A stretch of DNA of 64,000 nucleotides from Rickettsia typhi (GTDB lineage Bacteria > Pseudomonadota > Alphaproteobacteria > Rickettsiales > Deianiraeaceae). The DNA lies in assembly GCA_945861725.1 (NCBI GenBank), contig CAMAVJ010000001.1, positions 225,187-289,186 of the forward strand. The letters are read 5' to 3'. Of the stretch, positions 18,332 through 27,502 are shown in pieces. Position 1 is the first letter of the stretch; each line of letters begins with the position of its first letter. The notes under the pieces were generated by a model. It was given only the letters and a program-made list of their open reading frames with translations, was not told the origin of the DNA and searched no databases. Both the position numbers and the translations under genes were made by a program.

Positions 18332-20119
18332 TTAAACTTCATCAACGGTTTTTCCTGATGTATACTGGTTTAGATACCACGCCGTGCGTCTTTCAACAAA
18401 TTCTTTTGCTGTAGAATCGAGTTTTTTTGCAAGGTCGTCGATTTTTTGCCGTTTGCTAGCTATTTCATTTATATTTTGACTCGCATTCATTGCCTCCTCA
18501 AGTAAATGTAACACTAAATTAATCGCTTTAAGTTCATTTTTTTCCGCTAAGTGGGAATCCGAAAGTGCATCCTTCACAAGCTTTACGATGTTTTGTGCGT
18601 CAATTGTTGCATCAACAAGAAGTTTATTTTCAATATCGACTTGTGCATTTTGGATTGCATCAACAAGCATTGTGCGAATTTCATCACCGGCAATACCATA
18701 CGACGGCTTTACTTGAATAGCGTTGTGTGTTGATGTTTTTTCATTGGTTTTTTTATTATTTTCATCTTCATCGCCTTCCCAAGCCTCAACTGTAAGGATT
18801 GCATTTTCATCAAGAGAAAATTTTATCGAAACCTTAATAATTCCTGCTTTTTTTGGTGTAATCCCTGTTAGTTCAAATTTTGCAAGTGATCGACAATCTT
18901 TGGCAAGATCTCGCTCTCCTTGAACGACATTTATTATGATTCCCGTTTGGAAGTCTTCAAATGTTGTAAATTGAATAGTTTTTTCAAATGGTATAGAAGT
19001 GTTTCTCTCAATAATCTTCTGAACGGCACCTCCAATTGTTTCAATGCCAAGGGAAAGAGGAATTACATCAAGAAGTACATTTCCCGTAGATTTTCGAACT
19101 GTATAAAACGCCTGAACTGCTGCACCAAATGCGACGACGCGGTCTGGGTCGGCATCGTTAAAAATAGGTACTGAAAATTCATGCTCAAGTGCTTCGGTAA
19201 TAATTGGCATTCTTGTTGAACCTCCAACAAGTATCAGTCCCTTGATATCCTTTTGTTCAATTTGCGAGTCCTTTAAAACCCCTTGCATAACAGCTACGCA
19301 TTTATGAATTAGTGGTAAAATTATTTCATCGATGCGATCTTTTGTGATTTCAAACGGAAATTCTGCTTGAATCTGCTCCAAATCTTTTGGTAAAATTTGT
19401 GTGAGTGCATCTTTTGTAATTATTGCATTTTCTGTAATTAGTTCCTTAATGATTTTGCCCGACTTCTTTGATATTTTATAAAATTCTGCGATTTTATCGT
19501 CAAAATCGTCGCCACCAAGGTTTGCATCACCACCAGTTGCAACAACATGTACAACACCTTTGGACATCTGCAAAATGGAAACATCGAAAGTTCCACCGCC
19601 AAGGTCAAAAACAATATAATATCCTTCTGCCATATCATCAATTCCATAATAAATTGCTGCTGCGGTTGGTTCAGATATCATCCTCATAACTTCAAGTCCA
19701 GCAAGCTCTGCTGCGAATTTTATCGCATTTCTTTTGGGCTCTTCAAAGTACGCTGGAACTGTCACAACGCATTTTTTAACATTGTTTCCCAACTTCTCTT
19801 GAATATTTATTTTTATTTTTTGGAAAACCTCAGAAGCAAGTTGTTCTGCCCAAAATTTCTTTCCCGCAATTTCAATTTGTTCATCTTTGCCAATTGAGCG
19901 TTTGATCGAGGAAATTTCATATTTTCCAAGCTCTTGAGTTGTTAGCGTTCCGCTTTCGTCAAAATGTAAAACTGAAGGCATAATATCCACAATTTCATGA
20001 ATTTGCGTTCCATCGTAATAAAAGCAAAGGGAATTCGTCGTTCCAAAATCAATTCCAACGGCAATTTCCTCATTTTGTTCTTTATGGGTAATCGCGTCTT
20101 CAATGTTTAATAGTGACAT
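18332..20119 (-). CDS. hscA: Hsp70-type chaperone HscA
   Basis: ATP-driven Hsp70 that helps release Fe-S clusters from the scaffold IscU. The 595 residues are close to HscA (about 615) and shorter than DnaK. The nucleotide-binding domain has GIDFGTTNSLCFYY, TVPAYFEEPKRNA and DLGGGTFDVSIL; ILVGGSTRMPII is in the second lobe. SLGIETIGGAVQKIIERN and a short helical lid follow. The lack of the DnaK C-terminal tail and the GTTNSL start favour HscA. Its usual neighbours iscU, hscB and fdx are not present. Confidence 0.87.
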   Translation of the reverse strand: MSLLNIEDAITHKEQNEEIAVGIDFGTTNSLCFYYDGTQIHEIVDIMPSVLHFDESGTLTTQELGKYEISSIKRSIGKDEQIEIAGKKFWAEQLASEVFQKIKINIQEKLGNNVKKCVVTVPAYFEEPKRNAIKFAAELAGLEVMRMISEPTAAAIYYGIDDMAEGYYIVFDLGGGTFDVSILQMSKGVVHVVATGGDANLGGDDFDDKIAEFYKISKKSGKIIKELITENAIITKDALTQILPKDLEQIQAEFPFEITKDRIDEIILPLIHKCVAVMQGVLKDSQIEQKDIKGLILVGGSTRMPIITEALEHEFSVPIFNDADPDRVVAFGAAVQAFYTVRKSTGNVLLDVIPLSLGIETIGGAVQKIIERNTSIPFEKTIQFTTFEDFQTGIIINVVQGERDLAKDCRSLAKFELTGITPKKAGIIKVSIKFSLDENAILTVEAWEGDEDENNKKTNEKTSTHNAIQVKPSYGIAGDEIRTMLVDAIQNAQVDIENKLLVDATIDAQNIVKLVKDALSDSHLAEKNELKAINLVLHLLEEAMNASQNINEIASKRQKIDDLAKKLDSTAKEFVERRTAWYLNQYTSGKTVDEV

Positions 20120-20208
20120 AAAATTTTTTAGAATGTTCCATTTTTTATTGTTATTTGCAAATGTTGCTGATTAATTTTGTCAACTAATTTTTGCAATCTC
20201 AATATACT

Positions 20209-21510
20209 TTATACCGAAGCACTGAATTTTTTTTCCTGAATGATGTGTCCATCGAATAAATATGCGATATTTCGAAGGAAAATTTGCCCTATTTCGGTAA
20301 CTTTTAACATTTTATCATCAAAGATAATCAATCCATCTGCAACCATCTCATCCATTTCAGAAATTTTATCAGAATTTATAAGGTTTTTTGGTGCTTCAAA
20401 CTTGGTCATAATATCAAGAATTGTTTTTTTGAGTTGAATTTCTGTTTCCGAAAGTTTGTGTGAATTTTCGATTTCCATTGTGTTTTCCTGCCACTTAGCA
20501 AGGGATTTTGTGTTTTGTTTGTAAGCTCCGTTGATTTCACTTATTGAAGACACTCCAAAACCTAGCAAAATATTAGATCCCTTTGTTGTATATCCCATAA
20601 AATTCCTGTGAAGATTTCCCACTTCCATTGCTTGAAATAATGGGTCGTTTTTTTTCGCAAAGTGGTCCATTCCAATTGCTTTGTATCCTAATTTTTCAAA
20701 ACCAATTTTACCTTGTAAAAAAAGTTCAAGCTTTATTTCTGGCGTCGGCAATCCTTCATCAAGTTTTTTTTGTCCTGCAGATTTCCAAGGAACATTCGCA
20801 TACGAATAAAACGCGATTCTATCAGGGGAAAGTTCTTCTGTTTTGGAAATCATATCCGTTATGCAATTTTTATTTTGAAATGGTAATCCGTATATGTAGT
20901 CAAAATTGATTTGTCCAATGCCAACTGCCCTTGTGTGGTGAACAATTTCGCAAATTTTTTCATAAGATTGCACTCTTCCAATTGCTTTTTGTACTTTATG
21001 TGTGAAATCTTGAATTCCAAAGCTAATTCTTGTGAAGTTGTGCTTTGCAAGGATGGAAATCTGTTCTTTGGTCGTGAACTCAGGGTGTGCTTCAAGAGAT
21101 TTCTCGCAATTTTCTGTGTAATCAAAGTGTTCCAAAAGCATTGTGAGCATTCGTTCCATTTGCGATGCGGGAATTGTTGTGGGTGTGCCTCCACCAAAGT
21201 GCAATTGTGAAACGGATATTTTTTTCAAACTAATGACTTCTTTGTACAGGATAATTTCGCGCTCTAGTGCCTTTAAATATTTTGTGATATGCTCGGGGTT
21301 TTCAAGTAAAACCTTATTACACGCACAAAATGAGCAAATTTTATAACAAAATGGAATATGAATATAAACGCTAATCGGCTTTGTGAAATCTTCTTTTTTT
21401 AACTCCAAAATCCAGTCTTCGTATGTAAGGTTTTTCTTCCACTCTGGAACCGTTGGAAAGCTTGTGTATCGCGGAATTTGTTTATTATATTTTAATACCA
21501 ATTCGTTCAT
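20209..21510 (-). CDS. hemN: Oxygen-independent coproporphyrinogen III oxidase
   Basis: Radical SAM enzyme converting coproporphyrinogen III to protoporphyrinogen IX. The 433 residues fit HemN. The cluster motif HIPFCYKICSFCAC places the 4Fe-4S cysteines at C55, C59 and C62 with the HemN-typical extra C64. Downstream GGGTPTTIP, ISFGIQDF and FDYIYGLPFQ match. Full length and the extra cysteine argue against the HemW heme chaperone. It is the last gene of the hem operon; its ATG overlaps the hemE stop by 4 bases. Confidence 0.93.
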   Translation of the reverse strand: MNELVLKYNKQIPRYTSFPTVPEWKKNLTYEDWILELKKEDFTKPISVYIHIPFCYKICSFCACNKVLLENPEHITKYLKALEREIILYKEVISLKKISVSQLHFGGGTPTTIPASQMERMLTMLLEHFDYTENCEKSLEAHPEFTTKEQISILAKHNFTRISFGIQDFTHKVQKAIGRVQSYEKICEIVHHTRAVGIGQINFDYIYGLPFQNKNCITDMISKTEELSPDRIAFYSYANVPWKSAGQKKLDEGLPTPEIKLELFLQGKIGFEKLGYKAIGMDHFAKKNDPLFQAMEVGNLHRNFMGYTTKGSNILLGFGVSSISEINGAYKQNTKSLAKWQENTMEIENSHKLSETEIQLKKTILDIMTKFEAPKNLINSDKISEMDEMVADGLIIFDDKMLKVTEIGQIFLRNIAYLFDGHIIQEKKFSASV

Positions 21511-22472
21511 AACCTACTACCAAAAATTAGCTTATTCTGCTTAACAAATTCATGAATATTTGCTTCAGAAGTTTCCTTTAAAACGCCGTGTCCAAGACCA
21601 TTAATCCAACAATTGAGAACTTCGGGCTTGCATTTGGCAACTTTTTGCATATATTCCTCAATCAATATTCCGCAATTTTTTGCTTCCATTGTTAAAATGT
21701 TCTGATCAAAATTTCCTTGAATCGCAAATTCGTTATGGTAATTTTGAAGAATTTCCAAAATATCATAAGAAGAATCGAATCCAAAGCAGTCGATATTATG
21801 TAGGTTTTTATAATGTTCGACTTTCTGTGCATAATATATAATAGGTACATTTGGGTAATTTTTTTTTATCTCGTTGATAAAACCTTGCATTGCTTTAAAA
21901 TACCACGGATTTTCCTGAATATGGTGGTGAAGTTGGCTATCTAAAATTGCAAAAGCATCAATGCCGGATTTCACCTGAAGAAAAACATTTTCGAGTAAAT
22001 TTTCGTTAATTTCATTGAAAAAGTTTTGCAAATCTTGATGTTCTGGCTTGATATATGACGATCTTTCTAAAAAGTGGAATATTGTTGAATGTCCACCAAT
22101 GAAGCCAATAAGTGGCGTTTCTTTGAGGAGTTTTTTTGTTTCAATGATTGCATCCGCTTGAAATTGCATTGTTTGTGTGGGTATTTTTTTCCCAATAAAA
22201 ATTTCTGGCGATGGGTTGAATCGTACTTCGTAGCCAATCGTTTCCAAGATGAAAAGTATATCAGAAAACAGAATCCCAGCATCAAAACCAAATTCCTGAA
22301 AGGGAGCAAGTGCAACTTCGGCGGCAATTTTTGGTGTTTTACAAATTTCTTCAAAAGAATATTTTTTTTTTATTTCTCGATAGTGTGAGTGATATCTTCC
22401 AGCTTGTCTCATAAACCACACTGGCGGACGTGCAGTATTTTTTCTTTTGAGTGCGTTAAGGAAGATGCTCAT
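21507..22472 (-). CDS. hemE: Uroporphyrinogen decarboxylase
   Basis: Removes four acetate carboxyls from uroporphyrinogen III to give coproporphyrinogen III. The 321 residues contain the signature PVWFMRQAGRYHSHYR and the substrate-binding SDILFILE with the conserved Asp. GFIGGHSTIFHF and GLGHGVL follow the family. Overlaps of 4 bases with hemB upstream and hemN downstream indicate translational coupling. In some alphaproteobacteria (Caulobacter, Rickettsia) hemE flanks oriC; here it is inside the operon without an origin nearby. Confidence 0.94.
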   Translation of the reverse strand: MSIFLNALKRKNTARPPVWFMRQAGRYHSHYREIKKKYSFEEICKTPKIAAEVALAPFQEFGFDAGILFSDILFILETIGYEVRFNPSPEIFIGKKIPTQTMQFQADAIIETKKLLKETPLIGFIGGHSTIFHFLERSSYIKPEHQDLQNFFNEINENLLENVFLQVKSGIDAFAILDSQLHHHIQENPWYFKAMQGFINEIKKNYPNVPIIYYAQKVEHYKNLHNIDCFGFDSSYDILEILQNYHNEFAIQGNFDQNILTMEAKNCGILIEEYMQKVAKCKPEVLNCWINGLGHGVLKETSEANIHEFVKQNKLIFGSRL

Positions 22473-23443
22473 TTCGTTATCTCAATAATTCTTTTTAGAT
22501 CTCTTGCTTTGTACGAAATAATTACAGAAGCACCAGAGCGATTAATTGCACACCAATCTTCAAAATAAAGGTTTTCTAATTTTGCATAACCAGACTTTGC
22601 CAACAGTTCAAGGGAAACGCACTCTGACGCTACATGAAAGGCGGAGATTTTTAAATGAGTTTGAAGGGAAAGTTCTTTGATTACATCCAAATATTTTGTC
22701 GCTGGTTTAACCATTAGCATATCGGCTTCTTGGTTTTCATCTCGAAGTGAGGAGAGTATTGCATCGTTTCCGTTTCGAAAGTCAATTTGATATGATTCTC
22801 GATTTTTAAGAGGCGATTGCACAGAAATTTTAGAATTGTAAATATCACGAAATGCACCGTAGTAATTTGATGCAAACTTTGCTGAATAACTTATTATTGA
22901 GATAAAATCAAAACCATTTTTATTTAAAATTTCGCGAATTGCTCCAATTCTTCCATCTCGCATATCACTTGGTGCGACACAATCACATCCAGATTGGGCA
23001 TACGAAAGTGCGTGCTTTGCAAGAACTTTAACCGTTTTTGCATTGTCAATAAATTTAGATTTTTCTGAAATAAACCCGCAGTGGCCGTCCAAAGTTTCGT
23101 TACAAAGGCATACATCCGCAATTAGGAAAATTGTATTACCAAAATTTTTTTTTATTTTTTCGATAATTTTACAAGTAAAAGATTCTTGATTTTTCCTTTC
23201 CTTTGCAATACAAAAAAGGATAAAGCTTTTAATTTCTTGGGAAATATCCTGCTCAATTGTTTTAAAAATTGAATTTTCGTCGTCAATTTTCATTCCGGCA
23301 ATTGGTTCAAATATTCTTTGTTCTGTAAGGTTTTCATCGACAAAAATTGGTTGAATAAACTTTGACGGACAGAGTGTTATTTCGGAATTAAGATTGCGAA
23401 AGATTTTATTCTGGCGGAATCTTGTAAATGTTGTGCTATTCAT
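22469..23443 (-). CDS. hemB: Delta-aminolevulinic acid dehydratase (zinc-type)
   Basis: Condenses two 5-aminolevulinate molecules to porphobilinogen. 324 residues. The two Schiff-base lysines are K189 (in SYSAKFASNYYGAFRD) and K246 (in MLMVKPATKYLD). The metal site DVCLCNETLDGHCG has cysteines 112, 114 and 122, the zinc-binding type; most alphaproteobacterial HemB proteins that I recall have aspartate or threonine in these positions. AFHVASECVSLE replaces the usual Y-x-VSGEY stretch. The ATG overlaps hemACD by 8 bases and the stop overlaps hemE by 4. Confidence 0.94.
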   Translation of the reverse strand: MNSTTFTRFRQNKIFRNLNSEITLCPSKFIQPIFVDENLTEQRIFEPIAGMKIDDENSIFKTIEQDISQEIKSFILFCIAKERKNQESFTCKIIEKIKKNFGNTIFLIADVCLCNETLDGHCGFISEKSKFIDNAKTVKVLAKHALSYAQSGCDCVAPSDMRDGRIGAIREILNKNGFDFISIISYSAKFASNYYGAFRDIYNSKISVQSPLKNRESYQIDFRNGNDAILSSLRDENQEADMLMVKPATKYLDVIKELSLQTHLKISAFHVASECVSLELLAKSGYAKLENLYFEDWCAINRSGASVIISYKARDLKRIIEITK

Positions 23444-26120
23444 TTTTTACATATTCTATGTACGAATCTAAAACATCAAAATTGAAAATTCCAATAATAT
23501 TTTTTTTATTTTGGGAAATATAATCATAAGTTTTTCCAAGCATACAAATGTGCTTTGCTTCGGGTATTGTTAAATGGACAAAATCCTTATAAAGCTGGAG
23601 GCTGGTCCATAAAATGGTATTTGCTTTAGTGATTTCTTCGCAAAAATCGTGAAAACCTTGAGAATATTTTTTTATTTTCATGGAATACGTGTGAATTGTA
23701 AATGGGTCATTCACAGATTCATCGCTTTTGTATGTTAGTGTATAAAATGTTTTGTAATCAAGTGGAAGGCGAATGTTCGCAAGCTCATCAAAGCCCAATG
23801 ATTCAACTGAACCATTGCATAAAATTCCATTTTTAACAAGAAATTCGTGTGTTTTAATTCCCGACGCCCAAACTTCGCTGGCATCTTTGAGATGATGAAT
23901 TATTCCAGTCGTAACGGCATATTTCGTTGCAACAAAGAATTTCTTTGCTTCATTTGGAATTGTATAATCAACTTCCTCTCTCTCATATAAATCAAACATC
24001 CTTGAGTCACAAAGCGTGGAAAGATCTTCTTTTGTTAATTGAAAATCTTCTTGTATCGTAATATCAAGAATTCTGCCTTGATCCGTAATTCCCTTGATAA
24101 ATGTACATTCGTGCTTTTTGAAAGAAAGGTGTGTCACACCAAACCCTTGCCTACAACCTGCACCGTATTTATGAAATAGTTTTTTTTCTTTTTTTGCAAT
24201 TTCGGCAGTTTTAGTGTGGTTGATGTCCTTGAGGGATTGAGCAAAATTCTCAATTGTTTGGCATGCAATAATTCCTTGCCCAGGTGGTGTTGGAAAGAGT
24301 GGAATTGGAAGAGTTATAATTACTTTGCCATTTACGAGGTCTTTGTATTGTTCTTGATAGTTTTCGGAAGTTTGCAAGCGAATTAACCCTGCCGCTGAAA
24401 GAATTACACCATCTAGATATTTTATATCGTTTTCTGGTAATTCCGTTCGTTTAATGCGAGTATCGATATTTCCCCTAATTGGAATTATTTCAATATGAGT
24501 ATTGTTTGGAAGAATTTTCGTGTGTATTTCCTTAAAAAGATATGCTCTTCGAAGTGATGATGTTCCAATTTGCAACACTTTGTTACCTTGGTGTATTTTA
24601 TTTTTTGCATTTTCATTAAGAATGAGGATATCCCTTGGGTTAATTCGCTCCAAAAAACATTCAACTTGAATTTCGCTTGAATCACCTTTTATTTCAATAT
24701 CTTTCAACGATGAAACTCCAATCGTGTTTATATTTGTTTTAATGAGATCTTCAATTTCTCTTGTGAAGGCGTTGGTATATTCAAGATCGTGAATTGGTTT
24801 TTGGGTATTTCTATCTCCAAATGTTGCAATGTACTTCAAAGAAATGAAATATTGCGGGTAGGATTCTTGTAATTTTTGTGCAAATAACTCACTTTGAGCT
24901 CTTGAGAGAATTGATTTTCTTGCAATTAATGTCACTGATTTTTTGCTTCCTGAGTTTTCAAATTCTTCGCTTAGTTTATCCACAAGAAAATTTATTTCTT
25001 CTTTTGTATGTTGCGGGCAACAAGTAATTCGAAAAAGTTCCTTTCCTAATGGAACGGTTGGGTAGAATATTGGTTGAATATAAATACTGTGGTTTTTAAG
25101 AAGATTTTTGGAAATTTCTTTCACTTGTAAGATTGAGTGAATTGGAATGATGATTATGTGAGACTTATTTTCTAAAATATTTATTTTTTTTTCTTTTAAT
25201 AGATTTTTTAGGAAGTTGACGTTTTCAAAAAGTTTTGTTCGCAAATATTCTTCGGATTCCATTATTTCCAAGGATTTCAAAACCGATGCACAAATGAATG
25301 GTGGCAGTGATGTGCTAAAAATGAATGTCGTTGCATTTAATTTTACGAATTTTGCAATTGATGCCGTGCTGGCAATATATCCGCCAAGGCAGCCAGCAGC
25401 CTTGCCAAAAGTGCCGTTAATTATATGGATTTCGTTCGCAAAACCTTGTTCAAAAGCAACACCTTTCCCGTTGCCGTAAACTCCAATAGCGTGAACTTCA
25501 TCAAGGTAAATTATACAACCGTGCTTTTGTGAAATTTCCACAAGTTTTGAAATATCCGTTTGGGTTCCACTCATTGAATAAATTGATTCGCAAACAATGA
25601 TTTTATTTTTCGAATTATTTTGCGAAATTCTTTGCTCAAGCTCTTCAAGATCGTTGTGTGAATAAATTACTTTTTTTGCATTTGAAAGATTTATTCCGTG
25701 AATTATTGATGCGTGGTTTTGCGAGTCTGAAAAGAATGTGACATCAGTGAGACACTTGCCAAGGGAGGACAACGCTCCAACATTGGCATTGTAAGCGGAG
25801 TTAAATAGAACGGAATCTTCTTTGTTGTGAAATTGTGCAATTTTTTTTTCTAACTGAATATGAAGCAGGTTCGTTCCAGAAATATTTCTCGTTCCACCAC
25901 TTCCCGTTCCAGACTTCCTGATTTCCTCTATTCCCGCATTAATTATTTCAGAATTCTTTGAAAGACGAAGGTAATCGTTGCTGCAAAAATTAATTATTTT
26001 TTTTTCATCATTCTCCGTTGTGGACTTGACAACTTCAGAAGAAATTGCGTAAAATGTGCGGACTATTCCCTGTTTTTCGGCGTTTGTGTTGAATTCTGAA
26101 ATTTCTTCAAGAATATCCAT
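23436..26120 (-). CDS. Trifunctional heme enzyme: ALA synthase - porphobilinogen deaminase - C-terminal HemD-like domain
   Basis: One reading frame of 894 codons that joins separate heme enzymes. Residues 1 to about 392 are a PLP enzyme of the ALAS type: FCSNDYL, HASIIHGI, DEVHAIGVYG and GTFGKAAG with the PLP lysine K240. Residues about 396-700 are porphobilinogen deaminase: LIARKSILSRAQSELFA, VSSLKDIEIKG, IGTSSLRRA, IPIRGNIDTR, PPGQGIIA and GAGCRQGFG with the dipyrromethane cysteine C656. The last 190 residues lack strong motifs but the location, size and two-lobe alpha/beta pattern suit uroporphyrinogen III synthase, an activity needed before HemE. This would run glycine plus succinyl-CoA to ALA and porphobilinogen (from HemB) to uroporphyrinogen III. 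It heads the hem operon; fusion by assembly error seems unlikely because the frame is long and smooth. Confidence 0.87.
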   Translation of the reverse strand: MDILEEISEFNTNAEKQGIVRTFYAISSEVVKSTTENDEKKIINFCSNDYLRLSKNSEIINAGIEEIRKSGTGSGGTRNISGTNLLHIQLEKKIAQFHNKEDSVLFNSAYNANVGALSSLGKCLTDVTFFSDSQNHASIIHGINLSNAKKVIYSHNDLEELEQRISQNNSKNKIIVCESIYSMSGTQTDISKLVEISQKHGCIIYLDEVHAIGVYGNGKGVAFEQGFANEIHIINGTFGKAAGCLGGYIASTASIAKFVKLNATTFIFSTSLPPFICASVLKSLEIMESEEYLRTKLFENVNFLKNLLKEKKINILENKSHIIIIPIHSILQVKEISKNLLKNHSIYIQPIFYPTVPLGKELFRITCCPQHTKEEINFLVDKLSEEFENSGSKKSVTLIARKSILSRAQSELFAQKLQESYPQYFISLKYIATFGDRNTQKPIHDLEYTNAFTREIEDLIKTNINTIGVSSLKDIEIKGDSSEIQVECFLERINPRDILILNENAKNKIHQGNKVLQIGTSSLRRAYLFKEIHTKILPNNTHIEIIPIRGNIDTRIKRTELPENDIKYLDGVILSAAGLIRLQTSENYQEQYKDLVNGKVIITLPIPLFPTPPGQGIIACQTIENFAQSLKDINHTKTAEIAKKEKKLFHKYGAGCRQGFGVTHLSFKKHECTFIKGITDQGRILDITIQEDFQLTKEDLSTLCDSRMFDLYEREEVDYTIPNEAKKFFVATKYAVTTGIIHHLKDASEVWASGIKTHEFLVKNGILCNGSVESLGFDELANIRLPLDYKTFYTLTYKSDESVNDPFTIHTYSMKIKKYSQGFHDFCEEITKANTILWTSLQLYKDFVHLTIPEAKHICMLGKTYDYISQNKKNIIGIFNFDVLDSYIEYVKNE

Positions 26121-26788
26121 ACGAATTGTAATGTAATGTGCCTGCGTGGATATTCTTATGTTTGTTATATGTCAACTAAAATTAATGTCATTCATAAACG
26201 GATTAAGTTAAATTATGAATTTTAATTTTATTGTGTGAATTATAGATGCAATTTTCGCAAAAAAACCTTCCAATAATAAGGATTTGTTTATAATGTAGTC
26301 GAGAGAATACATCGTAGAACGGTGGTATTCATTTGAAAGAGTAAATTTTTACATTCAAAACATAAAAAGGCACCGCCGCAACCGTTATTCAGATTGTTTT
26401 GAAAAAGCCCTGTTTTTATTCTTAACCAAACGAATTCACCACAGGAGACTCAACCCTGCTTTTACTAGCGAAATCGTAGATTTTTTGGACTACAATTATC
26501 GGCTTCAAAACGTTTTGACATCACGCGAAGCGGAAGCACCGAATAGTAAATATTCCCGAAAAAATAAAAGTAAAGAAAAAAATCTTGATATTTATACTTT
26601 AAATACTTTTATTTTAATATATTTGGGCACAATGTGCTATATTAAAAATTTCCGAAAAATAATGGAAGTGCTATTTTTATAGGTATAAAATATAAAAAAA
26701 TGTGCTTTAATTTTATTAACGAAAGAATATTATTTTTGTAAATATTATAAAGTTTCTTTGGATCTCAATGGTGAAGGATTGAATACTC
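26121..26788 (+). other. 668-base gap without an intact gene, with a coding remnant
   Basis: This is the longest gap in the window. After the hem promoter it contains an open stretch on the plus strand from 26299 to 26682 (127 codons) with no ATG before 26485 and a TAG just upstream. Its first 60 codons contain an arginine-rich run (KRHRRNRYSDCFEKALFLF) and use GC-rich codons (CGC, AAC, CAC) unlike the surroundings; the end becomes Lys/Asn/Ile-rich like random AT-rich DNA. I read it as a decayed fragment of a gene, possibly from a mobile element, but recognise no family. No tRNA, SRP RNA, RNase P or tmRNA motif was found. Confidence 0.45.
26147..26175 (-). promoter_or_regulatory. Predicted promoter of the hem operon
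   Basis: Minus-strand TTGACA (26170-26175), a 17-base spacer and TATCCA (26147-26152) lie 27 bases before the hemACD start. I see no palindrome for an iron or heme regulator next to it. Confidence 0.5.
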
Positions 26789-27502
26789 TTACTTCTTTCC
26801 AAACATTTCCCACATAACTATCGAGGCTGCCGCTGAAACATTAAGACTATCGATTTGTTTGTCGATTTTAATCGAGGCAAAGACATCGCACGACTTCCTT
26901 ATGCTTGGTTTAATGCCGCTTTCTTCATTTCCAAAAACGACAACTTTTTTAGAACTTTCATATTGTGTACTGATCGAAGAAAGTGATTCACCACTGGCAT
27001 CCGTACCTATAATCCAAAAATTTTGCTTTTGAAGATTTTCCAATGTACGATGAAGATTTGTTACACAACAAAGATTCACAAGTTCAATCCCACCAGAAGA
27101 AAGTTTTGAAATAGTTGGATTTTGTGCAATATCAGGCATTTTATCGCTTGTATAAATCACCGCTTCAACGCCAAATGCGGCAGCTGTTCTTAAAATTGCA
27201 CCAATATTTCCAACATCTTGCACGCAATCAAGGGCAATAATATTTTTCATTTTCACAAGTTCATTTTCATTAATTGTGCGAATTGGTTTTGCATAACACA
27301 CAAATCCATTGTGATTTGCAGAAACTTTACTTAAAGTTTTTGACTGCTGGATTTCAATCTTACTTTGTAAGTGCTTTGGAAAAAGTGCAATGCTGGATTG
27401 TTCTGCAACAAGAATACGCGTAATATCTTCAGAGTTTCTTTTATTGCAAGCAAGCAAAACGGCATGCTTTCCGTATATAGCATTATTTTCCATCTTCAAC
27501 AA
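26789..27502 (-). CDS. rlmB: 23S rRNA 2'-O-methyltransferase of the TrmH/RlmB (SpoU) family
   Basis: Probably methylates G2251 of 23S rRNA in E. coli numbering. The 237 residues have the SpoU fold motifs: N-terminal substrate-binding region with YGKHAVLLA, then LDCVQDVGNIGAILRTAAAFG, FGNEESGIKPSIR and SLNVSAAASIVMWE at the C-terminus, the trefoil knot. TrmH or TrmL functions are alternatives. The start at 27502 overlaps exbD by 20 bases; an internal ATG at 27493 still overlaps. Confidence 0.85.
   Translation of the reverse strand: MLKMENNAIYGKHAVLLACNKRNSEDITRILVAEQSSIALFPKHLQSKIEIQQSKTLSKVSANHNGFVCYAKPIRTINENELVKMKNIIALDCVQDVGNIGAILRTAAAFGVEAVIYTSDKMPDIAQNPTISKLSSGGIELVNLCCVTNLHRTLENLQKQNFWIIGTDASGESLSSISTQYESSKKVVVFGNEESGIKPSIRKSCDVFASIKIDKQIDSLNVSAAASIVMWEMFGKK

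Noticed and set aside
26299..26682. Intact transposase or complete gene in the long gap
   Set aside because: No start codon until codon 63, a stop just upstream and a degenerate end; kept only as a possible remnant.
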